From the NCBI GenBank assembly GCA_016745215.1, contig CP050890.1, positions 248,001-312,000 of the forward strand: 64,000 nt of DNA. Reading direction: 5' to 3'. The notes under the pieces were generated by a model, which was not told the DNA's origin, did not search any database, and worked only from the letters and a program-made list of their open reading frames with translations. The position numbers and the translations under genes were made by a program. The DNA comes from Thiohalocapsa sp. PB-PSB1. GTDB taxonomy: Bacteria; Pseudomonadota; Gammaproteobacteria; Chromatiales; Chromatiaceae. Each line of letters begins with the position of its first letter. Position 1 is the stretch's first letter. Positions 46,130 through 54,880 of this stretch are shown in pieces.

Positions 46130-47209
46130 TTACTGTTGTCTAAGCGCCGCCGCCAACAGCCGTGCCGTGACGTCGACAACGGGAATAACCCGTTGATAAT
46201 TCATACGCGTTGGGCCAATAACGCCGAGCACCCCGAGCACCTGGTTGTCAACGCGATACGTGGTGGTGACCAAGCTGCATTCGTCGAGCAGCTCATACCC
46301 GGATTCATGGCCAATGAAGATTTGTACGCCTTCGGCCGCAATACAGCGATCGAGCAGGTCGAGAATTTGGCGCTTCTCGCTGAACGCATCGAACAGCGAT
46401 TTCAGCCGCTCGATGCTGGCCAATTCCTGAAACCCCATTAGATTGGTCTGACCGGCGATGAGGAGTTCGTCTTTATGTTCGGCGGACTCCATCACGCGCT
46501 GTGCCATTTGCACCGCACGCAGCATCAGCTCGTCCATGCTACGGTGCGTGCGTTTGAGATCCTCGACCAGTTTCCGACGCACATCGCTCATATCTTGGCC
46601 AGTGAACATTTTGGTCAGATAATTTCCGGCCTCGACCAGCTGAGCTGGAGAACACGAATCCTCGACCTGAATGACGCGGTTGTGTACTTCGCCTTCTCCG
46701 GTGACCAGGATGGCCAATACGCGGGTTCCAGACAGGGGCAGAAATTCGATCTGCCGAAAATGATCGCGCTCGTGGCGTGGCACCATGACCATGCCGGCCA
46801 TTTGCGTGACGCCCGACAGCAGCCGCGAAGCGGCCTCTATCAGTGCCCGAGAGTCATCGCTTTGTGCTAAATCGAAGCGCATCGCTTCAAGTTCGTTTTG
46901 TTGTATCGGCAGCACGGTCAGCAGGCTATCCACGAACAGCCGATAGCCGGACACCGTGGGCACGCGCCCTGCCGAGGTGTGTGGCGAGGATACCAGCCCG
47001 AGCTCTTCAAGATCCGACATGACGTTGCGCACCGTCGCCGGGCTCAGATCAAGGCCGGTATCTTTAGCTAGAGTACGCGAGCCGACCGGTTGGCCGTCGC
47101 GGATATGTCGTTCAATGAGTGCTTTGAGAAAATGAAGCGCGCGCTCGCTAACCAAGCCCACGCCTTTGACGTCGACTTGTGTATCATTTGTGCGCGTGGT
47201 GGCGTTCAC
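46130..47209 (-). CDS. hrcA: Heat-inducible transcription repressor HrcA
   Basis: 359 residues. Winged-helix DNA-binding start (VGSRTLAKDTGLDLSPATVRNVMSDLEELG in pieces) with SPHTSAGRVPT, a dimerisation region, and a C-terminal FIGHESGYELLDECSLVTTTY. It binds the CIRCE operator 66 bases upstream of its own start and represses the operon until heat shock, helped by chaperones such as GroEL. Confidence 0.97.
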   Translation of the reverse strand: MNATTRTNDTQVDVKGVGLVSERALHFLKALIERHIRDGQPVGSRTLAKDTGLDLSPATVRNVMSDLEELGLVSSPHTSAGRVPTVSGYRLFVDSLLTVLPIQQNELEAMRFDLAQSDDSRALIEAASRLLSGVTQMAGMVMVPRHERDHFRQIEFLPLSGTRVLAILVTGEGEVHNRVIQVEDSCSPAQLVEAGNYLTKMFTGQDMSDVRRKLVEDLKRTHRSMDELMLRAVQMAQRVMESAEHKDELLIAGQTNLMGFQELASIERLKSLFDAFSEKRQILDLLDRCIAAEGVQIFIGHESGYELLDECSLVTTTYRVDNQVLGVLGVIGPTRMNYQRVIPVVDVTARLLAAALRQQ

Positions 47210-47274
47210 AGCTCTCCGAAATAACCGGCCTATCGATCAATGTAACAATGTCTGGACAACATCGTGCTAAAGTA

Positions 47275-47301
47275 TTAGCACTCTCATCGAACGAGTGCTA
47301 A
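47275..47301. promoter_or_regulatory. CIRCE operator
   Basis: TTAGCACTC-N9-GAGTGCTAA (47275-47283 and 47293-47301), an exact consensus HrcA site directly downstream of the promoter and before hrcA. Confidence 0.97.
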
Positions 47302-47309
47302 GCCTGAGT

Positions 47310-47338
47310 AAGGTAGAGTTTGTAGATCAAGCTGTCAA
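47310..47338 (-). promoter_or_regulatory. Sigma-70 promoter of hrcA-grpE-dnaK-dnaJ
   Basis: On the minus strand, TTGACA (47338-47333) and TACCTT (47315-47310) with 17 bases between. The expected start of transcription falls at the edge of CIRCE, the standard arrangement for HrcA repression. Confidence 0.85.
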
Positions 47339-47523
47339 GCTCTTGCTCCGCAAACGGTAACATCCGCGCCCGAGCATCCCTATGTAGGGTTCCTGAGCCG
47401 CACTGATGTCCCGTTGTCAGAAGTTGCGATCCAACTCAGGCAGTAGAGAGGTTGGCGCCCCGCTGACCACGTGCTAACGTTTCATACTCAGTATTTCCCC
47501 TCACCCTATTCGCTCATTGCTCC

Positions 47524-48399
47524 ATGTGCTCGTTTCATAAGGTAGGCATCATCGGCAAACAGGACAACGATCCGCGTGTCATAACCACCATCGGTCGACT
47601 CGCAGACTACCTGGGCCAGCTCGGAATAGAGATCCTATTCGAATCCATCACCGCCACGGCGATCTCTGCTGGCGATGGTCTCAGCATGTCTCGACTCGGC
47701 GAGCACTGCGACCTCATTATCATCGTTGGCGGAGATGGCACCTTTCTGCATGCGGCGCGCGAGGTCGCCGAACAGGACGTAGCCCTGGTCGGAATCAATC
47801 TTGGCCGGCTCGGTTTTCTGGTCGATCTATCCCCAGACGACATCGAATGGCGGCTGGAGAGAATACTCAACGGCGAGTACGACGAGGATACAAGGACGAT
47901 CTTGAGCGCGCGCAGCAACGGCGTCAGCGGTCGCGCCCTGAATGACGTAGTCGTGCACAAATGGAACACGGCACGCATGATCGAACTAGAGACCTATGTG
48001 GATGGGCAACTTGTCAACGCCCAGCGTTCCGACGGCATCATTGTCTCGACCCCGACCGGTTCTACGGCCTACGCGCTGTCCGGCGGTGGTCCGCTGATCC
48101 ATCCCAGCCTCGATGCCCTGCTGGTGGTGCCGATCTGCCCGCACACGCTCAGTAACCGCCCATTGGTTCTCGCGGGCTCCAGTCGCATTGAGATTCGCAT
48201 CTGCGATTTCGAGCCAGGCCAGGTACATCTGACCTGTGACGGGCAGGTACAACTGCCGCTGGCCGAGGGCGCGCCGATCCTGGTCGAGCACAGTGCACAC
48301 CAGGTGCGACTATTACACCCCCGCGGTCATGACCACTATAGTATATTGCGCGCCAAACTCGGCTGGGGAGAAAACACCAGGACAGATCGCTCATGCTGA
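47524..48399 (+). CDS. nadK: NAD kinase
   Basis: 291 residues. Phosphorylates NAD to NADP. Key pieces: IVGGDGTFLHAAR (GGDGT), LGRLGFLVD, LNDVVVHKW and STPTGSTAYALSGGGP. Its stop overlaps the recN start by 7 bases. Normal length. Divergent from hrcA. Confidence 0.96.
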   Translation: MCSFHKVGIIGKQDNDPRVITTIGRLADYLGQLGIEILFESITATAISAGDGLSMSRLGEHCDLIIIVGGDGTFLHAAREVAEQDVALVGINLGRLGFLVDLSPDDIEWRLERILNGEYDEDTRTILSARSNGVSGRALNDVVVHKWNTARMIELETYVDGQLVNAQRSDGIIVSTPTGSTAYALSGGGPLIHPSLDALLVVPICPHTLSNRPLVLAGSSRIEIRICDFEPGQVHLTCDGQVQLPLAEGAPILVEHSAHQVRLLHPRGHDHYSILRAKLGWGENTRTDRSC

Positions 48400-50060
48400 C
48401 CCATATCGCAATCAAAGATCTGGTGATCGTCAGCAGTCTCGAGTTAGACCTTACCCCGGGGATGACCGCGCTGACCGGTGAGACGGGCGCCGGCAAATCC
48501 ATTCTGATCGACGCCCTGGGCCTGGCGCTGGGCGAAAAGGCGGATGCCAGCATGATTCGCACTGGCCGCGAGCGCGCCGAGGTCAGCGCGGGCTTTGATC
48601 TGACCCATTGCCCGGATGCGCGCGCCTGGCTCGAGCAACAAACGCTGGACGATGGCGACGAATGTCTGATTCGCCGCGTGCTGGTGCGCAAGGGCCGCGC
48701 CCGTGCTTTTATCAACGGCCAATCCGCCAGCGGTGCTCAACTACGCGCCCTGGGCGACCTGTTGGTGGATATCCACGGCCAGCACGCACACCAGTCGCTC
48801 TTGCGCCCGGCGGCTCAACGCAGCCTGTTGGATGCCTATGGCGGGCACCAGACCATGGCCACTCAGGTGGCGCAGGGCTACCGCCGCTACCGCGAACTCG
48901 ACACCCGCTGGCGCGAACTGAGCGCGGCGCGTGACGAACGTGCCGAACGCATGGATTTGCTGCGCTACCAGTTACACGAGCTCGAAGACCTCGCCCTGAC
49001 CGACGGCGAACTGGATGCACTCGACCAAGAACAGCGCCGACTCGCCAACCTGGGAAATCTGCAAAGTACCACCGCGGCATTGGTCGATCAGCTATTCGAA
49101 GGCGAAAACGCATTGCGGGATCAGCTCGGGCATGCCACGCGAGAGTTGGCCGGTCTTGTGGAAATCGACCCAGATCTGAGCGAGACCCGGGAACTGATCG
49201 AAGGTGCTACGGTGCAGGTGCAGGAGGCCGCGACCAACTTACGCCAATACCTCGACGAACTGGACATGGACCCGGCACGCCTGGCGGAGATTGAAGCCCG
49301 ACTCGTTCAGATTCATGACCTGGCGCGCAAATACCGTATGCAACCCGAGCAATTGCCGCAGGCACTGGAGCAGCGCCGTGCCGAACTCGACACGCTGGAG
49401 CAAGCCGATCAATCCATCGACTCTCTGAGCAGAGAACGCGATGCCGCACGCTCCGCGCTGCTGTTACAAGCCCGCGCTCTGACAGATGCGCGACGCGCGG
49501 CAGCAGAGCGGCTCGGGGCCAAAGTCACCGAGTCCATGCAAACATTGGGCATGGCTGGCGGGCGTTTTGCGGTGACAGTCAAAAGCGCAGAACCGGACGC
49601 CATCGGCATTAGCGGGCTGGATACCATCGCGTTCCAGGTCAGCGCCAACCCTGGCCAGCCGCCGCGTGAATTGGCCAAAGTCGCCTCTGGCGGCGAGTTG
49701 TCACGTATCAGCCTTGCCATTCAAGTCGCCACCGCGCAGGTCGGCAGCATCCCGAGCCTGGTCTTCGACGAGGTCGACGTCGGCATCGGCGGCGGCGTTG
49801 CCGAAATCGTCGGCCGCTCATTACGGCGTCTCGGCGATGCCCGCCAGGTGCTTTGCGTCACCCACTTACCGCAGGTCGCGGCCCAGGCCCATCAGCAGCT
49901 CAAGGTACAAAAGCACTCGCTCGACGAACAGACCTACACCGAGATCCAACCCTTGAGCAGCGACCAGCGGGTAGACGAAATCGCGCGCATGCTCGGCGGC
50001 ACTGAAATTACCGCCACTACCCGTGCGCATGCCGCCGAGATGCTCACAATTGCCGGCTGA
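48393..50060 (+). CDS. recN: DNA repair protein RecN
   Basis: 555 residues, SMC-like: Walker A TGETGAGKSILIDALG, long coiled coil, and C-terminal ASGGELSRISLAIQ with VFDEVDVGIGG and VTHLPQVAAQA. Acts in double-strand break repair with RecA. The nadK-recN order is common in gammaproteobacteria. Confidence 0.97.
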   Translation: MLTHIAIKDLVIVSSLELDLTPGMTALTGETGAGKSILIDALGLALGEKADASMIRTGRERAEVSAGFDLTHCPDARAWLEQQTLDDGDECLIRRVLVRKGRARAFINGQSASGAQLRALGDLLVDIHGQHAHQSLLRPAAQRSLLDAYGGHQTMATQVAQGYRRYRELDTRWRELSAARDERAERMDLLRYQLHELEDLALTDGELDALDQEQRRLANLGNLQSTTAALVDQLFEGENALRDQLGHATRELAGLVEIDPDLSETRELIEGATVQVQEAATNLRQYLDELDMDPARLAEIEARLVQIHDLARKYRMQPEQLPQALEQRRAELDTLEQADQSIDSLSRERDAARSALLLQARALTDARRAAAERLGAKVTESMQTLGMAGGRFAVTVKSAEPDAIGISGLDTIAFQVSANPGQPPRELAKVASGGELSRISLAIQVATAQVGSIPSLVFDEVDVGIGGGVAEIVGRSLRRLGDARQVLCVTHLPQVAAQAHQQLKVQKHSLDEQTYTEIQPLSSDQRVDEIARMLGGTEITATTRAHAAEMLTIAG

Positions 50061-50104
50061 AACTCTGACTTTTTCCTCATTACGCACCACTGATAGAGCT
50101 CCCC

Positions 50105-51292
50105 ATGGGACACCTGCTGAGCACAAAATCTTCGCTGATCCCGCTGATTGACCGTCTGAACCGATTTCCGGTCGGCCTGAAAGACAGTCCGCGGCTGCGC
50201 CAGATCCTCTCTCTGCTGTTCGATGAGCGCGAGGCAGCAGTGGCCGCCCGCTTTCCGCTCACCGAGGCCACCCTCGACGAGTTGGTACAGTGCACCGGAC
50301 TGCCGGCTGCGGAGTTAGATGGCATCCTGGAATCCATGGCCAATAAGGGTTTGGTCATGGACCTGCCCTATAACGGCCAAACCTTCTATCTATTGGTGCC
50401 TGGCCTGATCGGTTTTATGGAGTTTACCTTCATGCGCAGTCGCACCGATCTGCCACAGGCGGAACTGGCTCGGCTGATGTCCGAGTACCTGCGCGAACAG
50501 GGCAAGGACGGTCAGGCCGGTGAATTCTTTGGCGGTCGCTGGCCGCTGACCCGCGCCCTGGTCCATGGCGATCGCATACCGGTTCAGACCCGGATTACAC
50601 CCTGGGAGGACGCATGCCAAATCATTCGCGATGCAGACTTCCACGCCGTCACCACCTGCTTTTGTCGACACAAGAAGGTACATCAAGGCCAAACCTGTCA
50701 ACAGGGCGCGCCCATGGAGGAAATCTGCATGGTGCTGGGACAGGGCGCTCGCTTCCTGGTGCGCCGCGGGTTCGCCGAGCAGCGCACCAAGACCGAGATG
50801 CTGACTATCCTCGAACAAGCGCGCAACCTCGGGCTGACTCAGATTACTGATAACATCCGCGAGCGCCCGTCGTTTCTGTGCAATTGCTGCCGCTGCTGCT
50901 GCGAATTGCTCTCCGGCGTGCAGATGGGTTTTGATGAGGGTGTCGCCAAGACGCCCTTTCTGGCTACCATCGACGCACAGCGCTGCGACTACTGCGGCGC
51001 CTGCCTGCGCGCCTGCAACGCCAAGTGCATCGGTCTGGCGGAAGCTGCCCGCGCCCTGCCGCACGAGCAGCGCTGGGCGGAAGTCAACAGCACTGTCTGC
51101 CTGGGCTGCGGTGCCTGCCTCCCTGCCTGCGAGCACCAGGCATTAAGCCTGGTTCCCCGCCCTGGGCACCGAAACCCACCGCGCGATCGCAATCATCTGT
51201 TCGCCCGCATGCTCTGGGACAAGGGGCGACTCTGGCCCTATATCAGCGAAGGACTGCGCCGCGGTTTTGGACGCTTGCGGCGGCGGCCGTAA
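50105..51292 (+). CDS. 4Fe-4S protein with N-terminal winged-helix-like domain
   Basis: 395 residues. Residues about 30-110 look like a winged-helix domain (LTEATLDELVQCTGLPAAEL, MANKGLV). A middle part has TCFCRHKKVHQGQTC and FLCNCCRCCCELLSG, unusually Cys-rich; the C-terminus holds two ferredoxin motifs, CDYCGACLRACNAKCIG and CLGCGACLPACEHQA. Probably a cytoplasmic electron-transfer or redox-sensing protein. It follows recN by 44 bases. Confidence 0.78.
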   Translation: MGHLLSTKSSLIPLIDRLNRFPVGLKDSPRLRQILSLLFDEREAAVAARFPLTEATLDELVQCTGLPAAELDGILESMANKGLVMDLPYNGQTFYLLVPGLIGFMEFTFMRSRTDLPQAELARLMSEYLREQGKDGQAGEFFGGRWPLTRALVHGDRIPVQTRITPWEDACQIIRDADFHAVTTCFCRHKKVHQGQTCQQGAPMEEICMVLGQGARFLVRRGFAEQRTKTEMLTILEQARNLGLTQITDNIRERPSFLCNCCRCCCELLSGVQMGFDEGVAKTPFLATIDAQRCDYCGACLRACNAKCIGLAEAARALPHEQRWAEVNSTVCLGCGACLPACEHQALSLVPRPGHRNPPRDRNHLFARMLWDKGRLWPYISEGLRRGFGRLRRRP

Positions 51293-51319
51293 ACCACCGA
51301 ACCGACTCGTCATTTTTGG

Positions 51320-51877
51320 CTAACTTTCTTGGTTCGTTGCCTGGTCGCGGCGCCGCTTCGGCCGCAACGATTCGGCCACGGTGCGCCCCTCCTGACACTG
51401 CTGCTCGAAAAAATCCCGCACCACCTCCGGATCGAAGGTCAGAAAGGTGCCGCCGGCCGCGAAGTGCTGGATAAATACTTTACCCAGTGCATAGGTGGTC
51501 GCCCCATTGAGCAACACCAGGGAGCCGGTCGCTATCGTCTGCCCAAATCCAGGAATCAGTTTGCTGAGACTGGCCGCGAGGGATGGCGACGTGGTGGTCG
51601 GTACTATTCCGCCGATCAGGCTGGCGATGGCCGAACGTCCCAGATCGGCCTTGAAATCGATATCATAAAGGCCGGCCAGTCCATGCAGTAATTTCAATTG
51701 CACGCCCACCAGTGCCGCCAGATCCACCAATGGTATCGGCACCAGACCGATTGCCATGCTGCCCAAAACGTACTGCTTGACCATTCGATTCGCCGCGGCA
51801 TGGCGTTCTTCGGGAGCCAAGGGCATCTTGTTATCGTCAGCAGCCTGATCCTGCTGCGTATCGCTTTCTGTCATCAT
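51320..51877 (-). CDS. DUF697-family membrane protein A
   Basis: 185 residues. Pattern shared with two other genes here: VKQYVLGSMAIGLVPIPLVD, then LAALVGVQLKLLHGLAGLYD, a Gly-rich helix, LSKLIPGFGQTIATGSLVLL, TYALGKVFIQHFAAGGTF and a charged tail. This is the DUF697 arrangement (two or three amphipathic/membrane helices). Function unknown. Last of the nine-gene minus-strand set; 237 bases separate it from the SPFH gene, more than elsewhere in the set. Confidence 0.78.
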   Translation of the reverse strand: MMTESDTQQDQAADDNKMPLAPEERHAAANRMVKQYVLGSMAIGLVPIPLVDLAALVGVQLKLLHGLAGLYDIDFKADLGRSAIASLIGGIVPTTTSPSLAASLSKLIPGFGQTIATGSLVLLNGATTYALGKVFIQHFAAGGTFLTFDPEVVRDFFEQQCQEGRTVAESLRPKRRRDQATNQES

Positions 51878-52114
51878 GGAAACTCTCTCGTGCTCGAGGG
51901 CATGCGCGAAGCGCGGTTGTGCGGATTGTATCCGGTTTTGTCAGCAGCCTGCTGCAGAGTCGGGTTGCCGGGTTACTGCGACAATCCAACAAACTCATAT
52001 GCGATCGAAATTGCAACCCTAGCCAGAACCCGCGGGCGGCGGCGAGTATGGGCTGCAGCAGATTCGGCGGCCCGGTCTGGATTCCCAGCTGCGTGCGCTC
52101 GAGGCGGACCGCGA

Positions 52115-53056
52115 TCATCGCTCCAATACCTCGACACCTGGGTTGGTGCCGCCTTCCGGCACTATTGCCGGTGGTGATTTCGGGTTCTGCCCGCCGAGGA
52201 AGATCGGGAAAGCAATGTTGTCGGCGGCGCCGACAACGACTGTCTTCTCATTCTCCGAATTGGCAAGGTCGTAGGTCGCCTGGATACCCTGATAGCTGAG
52301 CAACTGACTGCTCAACGTGGAATCGACGATTTGGTTATAGTCACGCAGGCCACCGGCCATGATGCGCTTGCGCTCCGCCTCCTGGACCGCGGTCTGGCGA
52401 CGAAACTGATACGACAGTAACAGCTGCTCCTGGACCAGCTTATGCTCAATGGCGGTGCGTACGATCTCGGGCAGACGGATGCTCCGGATAATGATGTCCT
52501 CCACCTCGACAAAGTTGCGACCGATCTCCTCCATGGCTTTTACCAGCGCTCGGGTCAGCAGACCGCCTTCATTGGTATAGATCTGCTCGGCGGTGGCGTT
52601 GCCGAGTTCTTTGCGCAACACCGATTCGGTCTGTGGGACGACCACTCGGGTCAGATATTCCGGGCCGATACGCTCTTGCAGCATACCGAGCAGGTCATAT
52701 CGGGGTCGGAAGCGGATCGCCAACGACAGCTCCAGCCGCAGGCCCTCGATCGACAATACAGATAGGTCGTGAGAAACCACCTGCTTGCGGACTTCATAGA
52801 TGTAAATTCGATCAAGCGGGCTGATAATGCTCAAACCCTCGCCGCGCACCCGATCGATCTGAGTGCCATAGAAGCGGTTCCAGAGCACCCCAGCCTGGCC
52901 GGCTTCGATAAAGATGAAGATCCGATTCCAGAACAGAATCAAGACCAATAACAGCAGCTGCAACCCGATTGAAGCAATTGGCAGTCGCTTCAGCAGGAAA
53001 CGGCGAAACTGGCGGACGGCCTCACCGCGGCCGGAATCTGGGCTTTGCTCACTCAA
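52115..53056 (-). CDS. SPFH/prohibitin-like protein A
   Basis: 313 residues: one N-terminal membrane helix (IGLQLLLLVLILFWNRIF) and an SPFH/band-7 domain (EAGQAGVLWNRFYGTQIDRV, GEGLSIISPLDRIYIYEVR, TEQIYTNEGG-like AEQIYTNEGGLLTRALVKA), followed by a helical part rich in E/R (QTAVQEAERKRIMAGG). Prohibitins form rings that organise membrane proteins and guard proteases. Closely related to the second SPFH gene at 59353 (shared PQTESVLR, AEQIYTNEGGLL). A mobile element lies directly upstream, so expression may differ from its partners. Confidence 0.85.
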   Translation of the reverse strand: MSEQSPDSGRGEAVRQFRRFLLKRLPIASIGLQLLLLVLILFWNRIFIFIEAGQAGVLWNRFYGTQIDRVRGEGLSIISPLDRIYIYEVRKQVVSHDLSVLSIEGLRLELSLAIRFRPRYDLLGMLQERIGPEYLTRVVVPQTESVLRKELGNATAEQIYTNEGGLLTRALVKAMEEIGRNFVEVEDIIIRSIRLPEIVRTAIEHKLVQEQLLLSYQFRRQTAVQEAERKRIMAGGLRDYNQIVDSTLSSQLLSYQGIQATYDLANSENEKTVVVGAADNIAFPIFLGGQNPKSPPAIVPEGGTNPGVEVLER

Positions 53057-53067
53057 TGGGTTAACCC

Positions 53068-53337
53068 TAGGCTGTCGAAATCTGCAGTCTCACTAAAACA
53101 AGCGCTTCCCGGTTGATGGATGCTTAGTCGGTGTCGGTGTCGGTGTCGGTGTCGGGATCGGTGTCAAGGTCAACATTAGGGATTGGTATCGAGCTGGCTG
53201 CTTTGATTGATGAGCGGATTCGATACCGATTCCGATAGCGACCCCGACACCGATGAGGCTTCCCCAGTGCGTTCGATGAAGCAATCCAAGACCCGGAATC
53301 GGTTTGGCATCAAAACTCAGGACATTTCGACAGCCTA
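53068..53337. mobile_element. R2 mobile element with 9-base target duplication, copy B
   Basis: 270 bases with exact 14-base terminal inverted repeats (TAGGCTGTCGAAAT) and a perfect direct duplication GGTTAACCC at 53059-53067 and 53338-53346. It holds a GGTGTC hexamer run and the same right half as copy A (AGGCTTCCCCAGTGCGTTCG). It separates the DUF697 B and SPFH A genes inside the cluster. Confidence 0.92.
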
Positions 53338-53413
53338 GGTTAACCCTGAAGATGGCGCATCCGCGATCCATTGGCCCAAGACACCTTGGTGCTGCGCATG
53401 GATAGGCGTTGCA

Positions 53414-53962
53414 TTAGGCAACTTGTGCATGCCATGGCATCCCCCTCGGGGCATTGACAAAGCGCTGGCCACTGGACAGCTGAGCACGCAGGCGGCGGCG
53501 AAAAACGGCCGGGCTTAGGTTGTCGAGGGTACCGCCCGCCTCGAAGTGTTCTATCAAAACCTGACCATTGGCATAGGTCATGGCGGCCGCCAACGTGGAA
53601 AGGGTACCCGCACCACTGAGTGAACCGAACACCGGCACGACCTTGAGCATGGACAGGCCAAGGCCGGTTACGAGCACCGGCAGGGCGCCGGTGATGAGTG
53701 ATGCGGCCATGCTGCGGTAGACGTTGTTGAACGCAACCCCATACTGGTCCGCCAGGCGCCCAATCAGGTTCATCTGCAGATTGACCAGCGCAACGCCATC
53801 GAGCGCTGGAAACGGCAGCAGCCCGATGGATAAAGCGACGATGGCGTAATGCTTGACAATCCCCTGTGCCTCGGCACGGCCGGCGACCGCATCCGCGATG
53901 GCCAGGCGCACTCCAGGGCTGAACGGGGCGGCTGCAATCGGATCTGTCTGTTCTGAGGACAT
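53414..53962 (-). CDS. DUF697-family membrane protein B
   Basis: 182 residues with VKHYAIVALSIGLLPFPALD, a Gly-rich middle (LPVLVTGLGLSMLKVVPVFG) and TYANGQVLIEHFEAGGTLDN, the same landmarks as DUF697 A and C. Function unknown. It starts 96 bases after the DjlA-like gene. The ATG at 53962 lacks a strong ribosome site. Confidence 0.75.
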   Translation of the reverse strand: MSSEQTDPIAAAPFSPGVRLAIADAVAGRAEAQGIVKHYAIVALSIGLLPFPALDGVALVNLQMNLIGRLADQYGVAFNNVYRSMAASLITGALPVLVTGLGLSMLKVVPVFGSLSGAGTLSTLAAAMTYANGQVLIEHFEAGGTLDNLSPAVFRRRLRAQLSSGQRFVNAPRGMPWHAQVA

Positions 53963-54058
53963 GGGAGTTAATGAATTATCAATGGCTGGATCGTTGCATC
54001 AGAAAACCGTTGTCGCGTTCCGGCCGCTGCGATCTGAACATCCGCGCACCGTTGGAGA

Positions 54059-54880
54059 TCAGCCCCCACCCAATCCGCGCAGGGTCTCGTAGGCCTTGCG
54101 GATGCGGTCGGTACGGGCTGCGGCCTCGGCCAGGCGCTCGGGCGGCAGGTTCTGGTGGTTCAGTTTATCCGGGTGGTGGCGGCTCATCTGACGGCGATAG
54201 GCCTGCTTGATCTCCTGTTGGCTCGCCCAGGCCGGAACCTCGAGCATGGCCAAGGCCTCGGCGATCTCCATGCTATAACCCGGCCCTGGTTGCCGAGACT
54301 GGCGTGCATGGCGCCCTTGGGCAAAAGCGCTCAGGCGCGCTTCCGATATATTGAGTCGTTGTGCGATATCGATCAGCAGCGCTCGCTGGGCCGGGTTTGG
54401 CTGGCCGCTCTGTTGAATAAAGCTCAGCAGGTATTCCAGCAGCAAGTAGCGCACGTCCACGCGGCGATGGAAAGTACGCCGAAAGTCGTTGACAACCGCG
54501 GTCAGCGGAAAGTCAGCGCGTAGGCCATCGTCAAACAAAGCGCGTGCCGTATCCTGCAGCCCATGCGGTAAACCCAATTGCCTGCACAGGGCGCCGAAGG
54601 CGTCCGCGCGCGCGCTCGGTGCCAGCTTTCCAGCCCGTGCCAAGGCCCCGGCCAGGGATAATTCGGTGGTGAGCAGGACCAGCTTCCGCCGGTGGCGCTC
54701 GCTGCGTGAACCCGGGTGCAGCCAGGCGCGCGCCAAGCCAGCGATCTCCCGATCCAGATTATGGCCCAGACCGACTCCCAGCAGGCCGACCAACGGCCCG
54801 CCCAACAGCCAGCCGATCAGTCCGGCGGAGAGCTTGCCCCACCAAGGGGTATTGAAACCCACCGTGGTGCTGTCGCTCAT
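54059..54880 (-). CDS. DjlA-like membrane-anchored J protein with TerB-type domain
   Basis: 273 residues: N-terminal membrane segment with LLGGPLVGLLGVGLGHNLDR (as in DjlA), a helical TerB-like middle (LSLAGALARAGKLAPSARAD ... LLEYLLSFIQQSGQPNP), and a C-terminal J domain (WASQQEIKQAYRRQMSRHHP, HPD present) ending RKAYETLRG. J proteins recruit DnaK. ATG 54880 overlaps the stop of the Amt-like gene as ATGA. It is probably a dedicated co-chaperone for the complex encoded around it. dnaK is in the same window but in another operon. Confidence 0.83.
   Translation of the reverse strand: MSDSTTVGFNTPWWGKLSAGLIGWLLGGPLVGLLGVGLGHNLDREIAGLARAWLHPGSRSERHRRKLVLLTTELSLAGALARAGKLAPSARADAFGALCRQLGLPHGLQDTARALFDDGLRADFPLTAVVNDFRRTFHRRVDVRYLLLEYLLSFIQQSGQPNPAQRALLIDIAQRLNISEARLSAFAQGRHARQSRQPGPGYSMEIAEALAMLEVPAWASQQEIKQAYRRQMSRHHPDKLNHQNLPPERLAEAAARTDRIRKAYETLRGLGGG

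Noticed and set aside
51837..52118. 93-residue frame whose ATG overlaps the SPFH A stop (ATGA)
   Set aside because: The overlap is suggestive, but the product has no helix, domain or composition bias of a real protein and runs out of frame into DUF697 A. It may be a decayed gene; I could not support it.
27231..53255. Hexamer arrays as a CRISPR array
   Set aside because: Units are 6 bases with no spacers of constant size and no cas genes are present.
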